A DNA stretch of 64,000 nucleotides, taken from Stomoxys calcitrans. Taxonomy: Eukaryota; Arthropoda; Insecta; Diptera; Muscidae. The notes beneath the pieces were generated by a model, which worked only from the letters and a program-made list of their open reading frames with translations, had not been told where the DNA came from and did not search any database. Position 1 is the stretch's first letter. Every line of letters begins with the position of its first letter. The translations under genes and the position numbers were made by a program. Positions 49,505 through 59,522 of the stretch are shown here, one piece after another. The stretch lies in contig NC_081556.1 in assembly GCF_963082655.1 (NCBI RefSeq), positions 157,156,328 through 157,220,327 of the forward strand, in the 5' to 3' direction.

Positions 49505-50282
49505 GTGTTTGAAAATGGGTTATATTGGACTGTATCTTGATATATACCCCATATAACCGATCATCCGATTTAAGGTTTTAGGGCCATTTAAGCCACATTT
49601 ATTATCCGATTTCGCTGAAATTTGGCACGACGTGTTTTGTTATTATTTCCAACAGCTGTGCTAAGTATGGTCCAAATTGGTCCATAACCTGATATAGCTG
49701 CCATATAAACCGATCTTGAATCTTGACTTCTTGAGCCACTAGAGGGCGCAATTCCTATCAGACTGGACTGAATATTTGCATGAGGTGTTTTGTTATGACT
49801 TCCAACAACTGTGTACGTTTCAAATCGCTTCATGACCTGATATAGCTGCCATATAAATCGATCTGGGATCTTGACTTCTTGAGCCTCTAGGCGGCGTAAT
49901 TATTATCCGATTTGGCTGAAATTTTGCACAATGGATTCTCTCATGACCTTCTCTCATGATGTTGTATGAATCGGTTTATAGCCTAATACAGCTCCCCTAT
50001 AAACCGATCTCCCTATTTTACTTCTTCAGCACCTAAAGTGTTCCATTTCTACTAGATTTGGCTGTAATTTTACACTATGACTTCTACTATGGTCTCCAAT
50101 ATTCAATTCCATTATGGTCCGAAATGAACCATAACTTGATATTGCTCCAATAACATAGCAATTCTTTCCTTTTATTCTTTGTTTTCCTAAAAAGAGATAC
50201 TGTGGAAAGAGCTCGACAAATGTGATCCATGGTGGAGGATATAAAAGATTCGGCCCGGCCGAACTTATCACGCTTTGACTTG
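49505..50282 (-). repeat. Family A monomer joined to a family C repeat
   Basis: 49505-49625 is family A-like (CCGATTTAAGGTTTTAGGGC). From there to 50282 family C monomers run in reverse orientation (TATAGCTGCCATATAAACCG, TCTTGACTTCTTGAGCC). The end is ATGGTGGAGGATATAAAAGA, TTCGGCCCGGCCGAACTTAT, then CACGCTTTGACTTGTT, the inverted family C left end with its palindrome intact. Confidence 0.78.
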
Positions 50283-50407
50283 TTGTTTCTTTTAAGAACA
50301 GAGTAGCAAAATAACAACGCTCAAACAAGTTTAGGCAAATGTGGTGTCGCAGAATGCACTGTGCAGACTACAGTGATCGCGATTTCTATCTTACTAAGCA
50401 CTTCTAT

Positions 50408-50527
50408 GGACTGCTTTGGACATGCTTCACCCTACTCACTAATTAGTGAGCAGTGCAAAGTTTCAGTCGAAGGGCATGCATCTACCATTGCACTGCTCAC
50501 TAATTAAAGAGTAGGTGGAAGCAGTCC
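50408..50527. repeat. Imperfect inverted repeat (long hairpin)
   Basis: The left arm GGACTGCTTTGGACATGCTT...CCTACTCACTAATTAGTGAG, then CAGTGCAAAG, faces the right arm CATTGCACTGCTCACTAATT, then AAAGAGTAGGTGGAAGCAGTCC. Most of about 42 bp pair, with one loop in the left arm. The centre is about 25 bp. It could be a foldback or MITE-type element; the ends are not proven. Confidence 0.7.
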
Positions 50528-50876
50528 GAAAATGCCCTAGTCTAGGCTAAAATAGCGAACACTTTATTCCTCCCAATACATTTTGCGACATTGCATTTCG
50601 CCTGAACTTTTCTTATATTGTTTTTTTTTTTATCCTAAATAAAACAAAACCCCATTGGTCTAAGGTGAATTAAATTCCAACAACAAAATGAAAATTTTTT
50701 TATTATTACTTTATTTAAATTTTTGTACTTTTATTGTCATTTGGAAAGTGTTTTCATCTCTCCTTAAACTTATCACATCCTAGGGAAAAATTCCTGCTGT
50801 CATTCTCTTTCATAAACTTTTATACAAAATTAATCCAAAAACCCTCTCCTCTCTCTCTCTTTCTCTTATTTTACAG

Positions 50877-50927
50877 GTAATCTCAAAAACGAAGACCGTG
50901 TACTGCAGTGGTTAATCAATCAAAGGA
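50877..50927 (+). CDS. Alternative short second half of Trx repeat 9
   Basis: The acceptor TTTCTCTTATTTTACAG precedes 50877, and the exon completes Gly. It reads GNLKNEDRVLQWLINQR, aligned to GDLMKEEEILEWVLELHE of repeat 8, then stops at the donor AGGA|GTAAGC in phase 1. The following helix (IEEVDRKTLxxLI) and the last strand are absent. At 51 nt it is far shorter than the 132-144 nt of other second halves. It can join in phase to 56220 (giving Arg-Asn-Asp-Asp) or to candidate last exons at 51289 or 51387. Confidence 0.75.
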
Positions 50928-51288
50928 GTAAGCAATTTCTGTCCACTTCATATGCACTCTCATTATCACCAAAATGTCCTTAACCATTAACACATGATGC
51001 AGGGACTAAAAAAAAATACATTTCGAAACAAAAGAAAAAAAAAACCATACAAATGTTCTTCAAAAGACCCTAACCAGAACAGAAAAAAGAACAAGAAGCT
51101 ATGTTAAAGAATCTTGGGAGAGTTTTAAAAAAATACTCTCTCTCCCTCTCTCAATGAACCCGACCCTTTTCATTGACCCACACCCCAACCTCTCGTATAT
51201 TTTTTGCAATCAAATGATTATCACATCACCGCCGCACACCATTCCAATTGAAAATTATGATTTGAACTTTTTTATTGTGTAATTGCAG

Positions 51289-51377
51289 TAGAGGTACTGA
51301 GAATGTTAATTTTCGGCGCTTTAAAAATTTTAAATCATAGTCTACCCAAAATAATGGCATTAGTTTCTTGGCTCTAA
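51289..51377 (+). CDS. Candidate alternative last exon (weak)
   Basis: The acceptor TTTATTGTGTAATTGCAG is good. Joined to 50927 the frame reads IEVLRMLIFGALKILN, then HSLPKIMALVSWL and stop. The start vaguely recalls IEEVxRKMLI of the expected helix, but the rest does not look like the repeat. Confidence 0.22.
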
Positions 51378-51386
51378 TTTTTATAG

Positions 51387-51442
51387 CATTTGACAACGAT
51401 AAACTGCACAATTATGTGAAATACGACAATACGAAAAACTAG
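51387..51442 (+). CDS. Candidate alternative last exon (weak)
   Basis: The acceptor GGCTCTAATTTTTATAG precedes 51387. Joined to 50927 it reads TFDNDKLHNYVKYDNTKN and stop. The peptide is hydrophilic and plausible, but no homologue in the window supports it. Confidence 0.28.
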
Positions 51443-52689
51443 CAAAGAAACAAACAAAATGCTCTCTCTTCTCTCAAGCGCGTACGCTCTCTTTCTCTAT
51501 ATGTACGAAAACAATTTCAACTATAACTTCAAACGTTCCTTCTATTTTTCAAACTCTCTAACGCTCGCTCGCTCGCTCTAAGACTGATTTTCAAAAGACA
51601 AAATTTGGCAAGAATTTTTGCGAATAAACGTCATAGGTACAGCATACGTCAAGGTTTTTATTTTATTGTTAATGGTGTTATTGTTTAACTATAGTAGAAC
51701 TATATTTTACTTTTTGATTTATTTTTTTGAGTTTAATTTGAAAACCAACAACCACTACAAACCACCTGTAGAGTTTTTCCATTTGCAAAGTTTGAAAAGC
51801 TTTGGTAATGATTTTGAATACTTTTTTACCCTCTACCTCCAGCACTTGAAATCGATACCCAGGTTGATATACACCAACTCTTATTTCCTTATCATATTCT
51901 ATACACTTTTCTTCTTCTATCTGAATAATAAGTAAAAGGCACATAGTGGCAGGTTTTGACGCATTTTTTTCGAGTGTAATCAGTGAAGTACTTTTTGGGC
52001 ACTTTAAAAAAATATTGGATTTTTACACAAAAAGAAAAATAACTCTTTTTTTAAGCAAGTACAAGTCGTTTAAGGCAAGAACAGTAATGCATATGCATGA
52101 TTACTTTCTTATGAACCTAGAGATATACTACAACAATAAAAATGAAAATAAATCAATAATAACCTTATTACGATGTTCAACTATTACTGGCCATAGTCTG
52201 AAGGCAAGAATACAATCTTGTATGAAAATGTCGTCAAGACCATATTGTTGGCTTAAGGAATTAAGTTCTAGAGTAGAGATAGATTAAAATATTATTAAAT
52301 ATTTAATTTCATCCATGATTCAGCTCTCCATTAGTTGCTGTATGTTTGGAAAGGGTAATGATATCCATTTTGGGTTTTTTTTTTCCATAAAGTTGGCAAT
52401 GTTTTGCCAATATGCACCAATATCAATACGAAATGTCATGTTACTAGGTCAGCACACACATGCACACACATACTGTAGCAATATTTGTCTTGTGTGGGTG
52501 GAGACTGCTACAAAGTATGGGTAAAACAAAGAGATGGCATTGCTATGCAAACGAAACTGTTTACACAAATGGCCGCAAATTCGCGACACCAATATTTAAA
52601 ATCCTTGAGGCCTTTTGAACCTCAATTTTTTTGGGTGGGTCGATTTAAGCGAATTTTTGATTGCAGATGTGATATAAGACTTTGAGGTC

Positions 52690-53170
52690 AAGTAGGTGGG
52701 TGGGGGGACACGCCCCAGCTAAAAACACAATCAGTTCAATATGAGTGTCAAATGGAATGTATTTAAGGTAGAGTATGAAGCTGATATCCAAATTTATGTG
52801 CAGTGTCAGGGAGTCCGCTCAAGTTCCCAAAACCATAGGCAAAATCTGCGACTTAAATAAAAGGTCTTTAGAAGTAAAGTTCGAATAAGACAAAGATTTG
52901 TGGAACAAGGTGTCAGGTGCCCACTTGTGCGCCGAAAACTCCCCAAAATTTACACGTAAAACGATCAGAACAATATGGGTCTCCAATAAAAAGTCTTTGG
53001 CAGTGGAGTAAAAATCTTATATACAAATTAAGTAAAAGTTGATTCACAAATGAATCCTGTGGGACTTTAACAATGCATCGGATATGGTACACATATATTT
53101 ACAAGCAAATAACTAAATAGAAATACAACTTTAACAATTTGGATTCGAGAAGAACCCATGATCCTAGCAC
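52690..53170. repeat. Decayed retroposon-like repeat (family D)
   Basis: Phrases such as GGGGGGACACGCCCCAGCTA, ACAATATGGGTCTCCAATAA and GTATGAAGCTGATATCCAAA belong to the same degenerate family as 14755-15185 and 63343-63896. Confidence 0.45.
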
Positions 53171-53221
53171 TGGATTCATAATATTTGAAGAAAAACGAAC
53201 TTTTGTATAATTAAATATTTG

Positions 53222-54095
53222 TTATACCCACCAACGAAGGATGGGGGTGTATTCATTTTGTCATACCGTTTGCAACACATCGAAATACCCATTTCCGACC
53301 CTATAAAGTATATATATTCTTGATCAGAGTAAAAATCTAAGACAATCTAGACTTGTCCGTCCGTCTGTCTGTTGAAATCACTCTGCAGTCTTTAAAAATA
53401 GAGATATTGAGCCTAAACTTTGCACAGATTCTTTTTTTGTCCATAAGCAGCTTAAGTTCGAAGATGGGCTATATGGCACTACATCAGGATATAGCCCCCA
53501 TATAGTCCGATCCGCTGATTAAGGGTCTTAGGCCCATAAAAGCAACATTTATTATCCAATTTTGTTGAAATTTAGGACAGTGAGTTGTGTTTGACCCTTC
53601 TATATCTTTCTCCAATTTGGCCCAGATCGGTTCAGATTTGGATATAGCTGCCATATAGACCGATCTCTCGATTTAAGATTTTGGGTCCATAAGATTTTGT
53701 CCGATGACGCCGAAATTTGGGATAGTGAGTTGTGTTAGGCCTAGATCGGTCCATATTTGGATATAGCTGTCATATAGACCGATCTCTCGATTCAAGGTTT
53801 TGGGCCCATAAAATGCGTATTTATTGTCCGATGTCGCCGAAATTTGGGACAGTGAGTTAGGTTAAGCCATTCGACATCCTTCTCCAATTTGGTCCTGATC
53901 GGTAATGATTTGGATATAGGTATCATATAGACCGATCTCTCGATTCAAGGTTTTGGGTCCATAAAAGGCGCATTTAATGTCCGATTTTGCCAAAAATGTT
54001 GACATTGATTTGTCTTAGGCTGTTTGACATTTTTCTGCAACTTGGCCCAAATCGCTCCAGATTTGGATATAGCTGCCATATAAACCGATTACTCG
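53222..54095 (-). repeat. Family A repeat, left end missing
   Basis: Starts TTATACCCACCAACGAAGGA and GTCCGTCCGTCTGTCTGTTG, with about six reverse-oriented monomers. It breaks off at GCTGCCATATAAACCGATTA. Confidence 0.82.
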
Positions 54096-56219
54096 AATAT
54101 TTTTTGCACGAATTTTCTTTCAACACTCCAACACAAGAAAAAATTATTTTTGGTTTTTTCTCGTTTTGTTATTTTTCTTGTTGTTGTTGGTGAAAATCCC
54201 AAATTTCCTGACCATCGTAAAAACCAAAATGTTGAAAAGACAAATACAGCAACAGAAATATTTAATTTAATATTTAATAAAGCCAAAGGATGTTAAAGTA
54301 AAATATTATTTACCTTGAAAGTTTTGGGGATATGCGAGACATAAACGACCCATACACTTTTACGATAGTAGTAAAGACGGAAAACAATTCACTTTATTGC
54401 TGTTGACAAATTTGCCTCACACTCGACCCTCGGCAAGGGATGCACAAGAATATAGCAATAAAATATTTATCTTCTTTGGGGATTTGCTTAAAGCAGGCAC
54501 GCAGATATGGAAACGGAAATGCGTTGCATGTCGCATTGGCGTTCTTGTCGGACGTATGGAAAAACGAAAAGAGATATCACTCCGCCGGCGATACTTTAAA
54601 CACTAGTACACTCAAAAATAAAAAGGGTTAATCAAAATAAGGTTGGAAAAAATTAAAACAAACAAAAATAAAAATGTACGGTAAAGGCAAGATAAAATTT
54701 TTTTACACCCGGAAAAATGGTTAATCAAAAATAAAATAAAATAAAATAAAATAAAACTCAAAAAAATTAAAATAAAATAAAATAAAATAAAATAAAATAA
54801 AATTAGATAAAATAAAATAAAATAAAAAAAAATAAAAATGTACGGTAAAGGCAAGATAGAATTGTTTTATACACCCGGAAAAAATGGTTAGTCAAAAATA
54901 AAATAAAAAAAAATAAAATGTAATCCAACCCATGAACAGGTGTTAGTCAAATCTAATAATTATCAGCCCATAGAGCACTTTTTACTCTACACTCGGGAAA
55001 AAGGTGTTTGTCAAAACAGGTTTGAATTAGGAAACCTTAGCGACACTGTGTCTCCTTTGTCGAAAATGTCCTGCCAAAACCCTGCGATTTATAATCTTAA
55101 AAACAACCCTGAAAACTATGCATGCTAACACCCCCTCACCCTGACAACACTATTCGTTTCAAGCACTAACTGTATAAATGTTTGTAAGAATAAGCAGCAA
55201 AAAGTGAACACAACTAACCTAGAAAAAATTAAAAAAAATTGTAAGAAAATAATAATTTCAAAGAATAATCAAAAAAAAAAAAGAAATCAGAAACATAGCT
55301 GACACAATGTTTTGTTTTGAGAAATATTTATTTATATAAAAAAAATTAAAAAAATTAACAAACAAAAAAACAAAAAAAATCCAAATGCTCATTAATTTGA
55401 ATAATCGAACAAAAACAACCATTTAAAAAAATTAATTATTTATCGTAAACTGAATTTTTTTTTAATTGTCTCTTGTAAGCATTTAGGTTACAATAAGCGA
55501 AAAAGAAGCCTTCAAAAGCAAACAATTGCCATGTATTGTTATTAAATTGGGATTTAAGTCGTATTTTTGTAACAAAAAAAAACATGATTTTTTTTCAAAC
55601 GAAGTAAACATTGTAAACATTTTAGCCTTTAAAAAAGACCTTGAATTGTAAAAAAAACCAAAAAAATTTGTCAGCATCAAAAGCATTTTGTCAGTTATAA
55701 GTTTTTGTTGAATATTTTTTTCATAGTCCTCTCTTTCTCTCGCTCTCTCTTTCGCTCTTTCCCTGTAAGGCTCTGTCTCCCCCATAGGCGGAGGCTTGAG
55801 AGCTTAAAGTTACAGTAAACAAAATACGTTACCTTTAATAAGAACGAAGAAAATTTTTTACAAAACAGCACGCTTTAATTTTTTTTTTAATAATAATTTT
55901 GTAAATGCAAAAAAATATTTGTTTTGTTTTTTATAAAAAAAAAAAAATAATTTTCAAAAATAAAAAAAATTTACTAACTTTTCTTTGTCTATAAAAAAAA
56001 ATAAAAAAAAATTAAACAACAGAGAATTGTATTGAGAATTCTCTGAAATTTGTAATTTTGTAATTTTTGTTTAACAACAACATCTTCTTCTTCTACTTCT
56101 ATTTCCACTTTTTTTAAACTATTTTTTGCATTAATGTTGATGACGTTGATTTGATGATGATAATGATGACTTGAATTGAACTTGAATCTGACAAAATGTT
56201 TTTGTTTGTTTGTGCACAG
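54096..56219. other. Intron, very AT-rich
   Basis: No gene recognised. AAAAT microsatellites lie at 54722-54836 and about 54895-54915. They flank a duplicated phrase TGTACGGTAAAGGCAAGATA (54674 and 54839), which points to a local segment duplication of about 165 bp. Confidence 0.6.
54722..54836. repeat. (AAAAT)n microsatellite
   Basis: Imperfect AAAAT pentamers. The minus-strand ORF over it is translated microsatellite. Confidence 0.9.
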
Positions 56220-56795
56220 ATGACGATTGTTTCTATGTTGGATTGGGTCATGAGGGCCGTTCAGCTAAGCGTGGCAATTCGGTGCCCGATCAGTTCCAAC
56301 CATTCCAATGCTGTCCAACAAAATTGGAAAAGTCAACCAAAGTTCCTAAAATGACTGCCCAAAGAATAGGACAAGGCAATGCGGGTGATGACAAACGCCC
56401 ACAACCTGGCAACTTCCAATTTGGCAAACCCGACTCGACCCCCATCAAAAGCACCCCCAAGAGCTCCAGCTCGGCTAAAGGCAAAAAGGCTGCAGGCGCC
56501 AAGAAAGCCAGCGGAAAGGCCTCCAAGAAGGCTGTAGTAGAAAGTGATGAAGATGATGATGATGATGACGACGATGATGATGATGACCATGATGACGACG
56601 ATGATGATGATGATGATGACGATGATGATAAGAGCAAACAAAAATTGGTCAAGGTCTCCTATGCCAGCAGCCGCAAAGCCACTGCCAAGAAGCCCGATGC
56701 TAAGCCTGCCCCTGCCGCCAGCGTCAAAACCGCTTCAGCCAAAGCCTCGAAAAAGACTCTTGCTAAAAATGAGGACAAATTAAATGTCAGAACCG
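56220..56795 (+). CDS. C-terminal tail exon: Lys/Ala-rich and poly-Asp
   Basis: The acceptor TTTGTTTGTGCACAG precedes 56220; the exon enters in phase 1. It reads DDDCFYVGLGHEGRSAKRG, then a Pro/Gln/Cys stretch (FQPFQCCPTKLEKS), QRIGQGNAGDDKRPQPGNFQ, a Ser/Thr/Pro linker, and KGKKAAGAKKASGKASKKAV. An acidic block follows: ESDE, 12 Asp, His, 13 Asp, encoded by GAT/GAC repeats. A second basic stretch comes next (SSRKATAKKPDAKPAPAAS, KASKKTLAKNEDK). It ends ACCG|GTACGT. The tail is outside the thioredoxin fold and looks disordered; alternating basic and acidic runs suit binding of protein, nucleic acid or metal, which is inference. Read through without splicing, it would stop at 56834-56836. Confidence 0.85.
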
Positions 56796-57073
56796 GTACG
56801 TTCGAATCTGAACTTAGTAAATTCCTTGTATGGTAGTAGTTATCAACTATGTTTAATGTAATGACCCCCCACCCCCTTGTCAAACAAAAAAAAAAAATTG
56901 TCATACTCAAAAAAAAAAAACACAAATAATTAATGTCTCCCAACTATAAACCCCCCAAAAAATTAAAAAAAAAAAATAGCAAAATTGTAGCTTTATTACC
57001 CCCTAAATTAGTACAATTTTCTGTCTTTTCCTGAATATTTTTTTTCCTTTTTTCTCTCTCTTCTCTTTTGTAG

Positions 57074-57141
57074 GCATAAATTATTTGCACAAACGACTAA
57101 AACATTTGTATGACCTAATTTTTCAGGATATCTCGCTGTAG
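57074..57141 (+). CDS. Alternative last exon (upstream acceptor)
   Basis: TCTCTCTTCTCTTTTGTAG is a strong acceptor just before 57074. Joined to 56795 it reads GINYLHKRLKHLYDL, then IFQDISL and a TAG stop at 57139-57141. It overlaps the other last exon in a different frame. Confidence 0.5.
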
Positions 57142-57164
57142 GCGGCAAGAAACGTTTCGACTGA
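57127..57164 (+). CDS. Last exon of the short form
   Basis: The acceptor CTAATTTTTCAG precedes 57127. Joined to 56795 it reads GYLAVGGKKRFD and TGA at 57162-57164. The peptide is compact and basic, continuing the tail. A polyadenylation signal follows 10 nt after the stop, which supports a gene end here. Confidence 0.75.
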
Positions 57165-57174
57165 CTAAGAATGA

Positions 57175-57180
57175 AATAAA
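57175..57180 (+). terminator. Candidate polyadenylation signal AATAAA
   Basis: AATAAA lies just after the TGA at 57164. It is very close to the stop, so a more distal signal may be the main one (AATAAA also in TTTAAATAAAACATAAAGC near 58760). Confidence 0.5.
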
Positions 57181-59167
57181 TTTGCTTGCACTTACGCTAG
57201 CAAATTGCAAGCCCCAACCCCCCTCAAAAAAAATTTAAAGAGCAAACCTAAATTTTTTTCATATCTCTAGAACACCTCACCACACCAAAACAAAGCAAGA
57301 GTTTTTTTCGTTTCATCCCAAAATAAGAACCAAAATCGTTAACAATATCATGCTTCGTTATATCTCCTCAAATTCAAATGCAAATCAAAATCAAACGCCA
57401 AAAAAGCCGCTTCGTGGGACTTACTTCTCGACCAAACTATCACTACTTTATAACGTGTGTATGTGCGTATGCAGAAGCCCGCCGATCGACTCACTACTAC
57501 TACTCTACTAACGCCCCCCCCAAAAAAAATAAAAACGGAAACTGCTGAGCATATCCGCCAACGTCTCCACCACCACCACCACCGCTACTCAGTCAATCAA
57601 CAACAACTACACCACCACCACCACCACAACCGTCACCGCCATGCTCACTTTGCTCTTTGTCATACAAATTCTAAGCATTTTTGCTAGCTTACACTCAAAG
57701 AATAATCTTTGTGCAAAACTTGAAGGCAGTTCATTTCTAAAACAAATTTTTATTTAATTCTATTTTTACAACTCTTTTGTACTCTATGACTTTTAACTTC
57801 CCTACTCAACTTTTGTTGCTAGAGATAATTTTAAACTCGCTTGAATACATCTCAACCATCTCTCTCTCTCTCTCACTCTCTCTCATGGCAAATTTTAGTA
57901 AATAATCAAACAGAGTTTTGGTTTTTTTCTCATGACTCGTTATTTTAAGGCCTCATTTTCTAAAACCGCTGAAGAATGTTTGATTTTGATTTGGCCTTTG
58001 CGCGCTTGCCTTCACGCCCGCTTTGGCATTTCTCAGTTTAGAAAATGGGGCGGTTGTTGATGTTTTCCTTAAGAGAACTTGCAAATCGCAGAATTGCCCC
58101 CCACCAAAGGCTTTATATCTAGAATAAATTTTTTTCATAGTTTCTTAAGGCAAAACAAACTAGGAATTCTTTAGAATTTTAAAACGGGCTTGGTAGAAAA
58201 TTTTTTGTAACTTAATTTTATTTCTTTTAAATTTTTTTATGTTATTATTATACATTAGTTTAGTAGTTTATTTGAAATTTGTTATGACTTTTTTATAAAT
58301 TTTTTTTTTTGAAAAAAAAATATTTGTTATTATTTTTAAGTTTTTTTTTTAATTGTTTGTTAACTTAAATATATTCAGTTTTAATTTTGTTTGTAAATGA
58401 AAGTTCTTGAAAGCAACTGCAAGAAACCTACAAATTTAAGAACTTTCATATGTTTTTAGTTTAGATTTTGTTATCGATATTTTGAAATATCGAAATTATG
58501 TTTTCTAATAACCAAAGCATAATTTAAAATTATGCCCTCTATGAGACCCACTCGAAAGAGGGGTTTCGCTTTTCCCCGCTTGGCCTAGGGCAACTCAAAG
58601 ACATCCTGAGTTCCCAAGCGTTATTTTATATTAATAACACACACACCCACCCACCCAACCTCCAATCATTGTAAGACTCAATTTCAGACACTCCTACTAT
58701 CGCTGAAATAAGTCATGTAACTTTTTTTTATAAAATTTTGTAAAAAATTAAGTAGAATTTTAAATAAAACATAAAGCTTTCTATTCCCTCTAAAGAAACA
58801 AAAAGAAATATTTTCAAGTACCCCTAAACGATTTTGGATTAGAAAATTCTAGTGACTGATTCGGAAGAAGATTTTTATAAAAAAAAATTTTTTTTTCAAC
58901 ACTACAATACAATAAAATAAAAAACCGTAATTTATTGAAGCATTTTTAAATCGTCGCAAATGAGTGGATTATCATTGCCACAGAACATCTCCAGTAGAAC
59001 CCTTGACAGGTAGAGCGAAGTAAACAAATAGAGAGCGAAATTAGTTAAAGAGAGTAAAAATTCTCTCCAACCAACAATCTGACAGTTTTAAATAAATTAT
59101 TAAAGGTCCAAGGCTATGACACATAAGACTAAAGACTTAAAAACTTTAAAATAAATTCAAATATTAA
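57181..59167. other. 3' UTR or flank of the short form, non-coding
   Basis: AT-rich with CACCACCAC and CT runs at 57565-57650 and 57855-57885. If the long form exists this is also intron. A GC-rich structured patch lies at 58536-58620. Confidence 0.55.
58536..58620 (+). other. Candidate structured RNA segment
   Basis: Within very AT-rich DNA, an 85-bp GC-rich patch holds several inverted repeats: CTC-GAAA-GAG, GGGG-TTTCGCTTTT-CCCC, and CGCTTGG...AACTCA facing TGAGTT-C-CCAAGCG (58577-58620, loop AAGACATCC). No known RNA family is recognised. It may be a UTR element, a small RNA, or an old repeat. Confidence 0.35.
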
Positions 59168-59436
59168 ACAAGTAAAAACGTGCTAAGTTCGGCCGGACCG
59201 AATCTTATATATTTGCAAAATTTCAATTTTTTGCAAAATTTCAAGCGGCTAGCATTACTCCTTCGGAAGTTAGCGTGCTTTCGACAGACAGACGGACGGA
59301 CGTGGCTAGATCGACATAAAATGTCGCGACGATCAAGAATACATACACTTTATGGGGTCTAAGACGAATATTTCGAGTAGTTACAAACAGAATGACGAAA
59401 TTAGTACACCCCCATCCTATGGTAGAGGGTAAAAAA
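59168..59436 (+). repeat. Family C repeat, internally deleted
   Basis: The left end AAACAAGTAAAAACGTGCTA, with GTTCGGCCGGACCGAATCTT, is joined almost directly to the right part (TTCAAGCGGCTAGCATTACT, GACAGACAGACGGACGGACG, CCCCATCCTATGGTAGAGGG). The copy is mainly the two ends. Confidence 0.82.
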
Positions 59437-59522
59437 ATACAAAAATAACACATTATTTTTCAAAAAATATTCAATATTAATATATTAAAATGCTATACAC
59501 ATCCTAGAGAAAAATTAAATAT

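Larger units (their letters stand above)
49145..50876. other. Intron with repeats and a hairpin
   Basis: Contains the A/C composite at 49505-50282 and an inverted repeat at 50408-50527. The rest is AT- and CT-rich intron sequence ending in the acceptor TTATTTTACAG. Confidence 0.7.
50928..53221. other. Intron or flank, AT-rich
   Basis: Besides the candidate last exons at 51289 and 51387, it holds CT-rich runs (51135-51150, 51460-51580) and family D-like repeat from 52690 to 53170. A 113-codon ORF lies at 51946-52287 and has no recognisable domain. Confidence 0.55.

Noticed and set aside
50877..50927. Chance ORF rather than an exon
   Set aside because: It was considered because it is so short, but the 17 residues align with the same segment of repeats 2 and 8, and both splice sites keep phase, so it was retained as an exon.
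51946..52287. 113-codon ORF in AT-rich DNA
   Set aside because: No domain, no homologous repeat, no clear splice or promoter context. Conservation would be needed to keep it.
56290..56652. Minus-strand ORF with a poly-Ser run
   Set aside because: Antisense of the GAT/GAC run in the tail exon.
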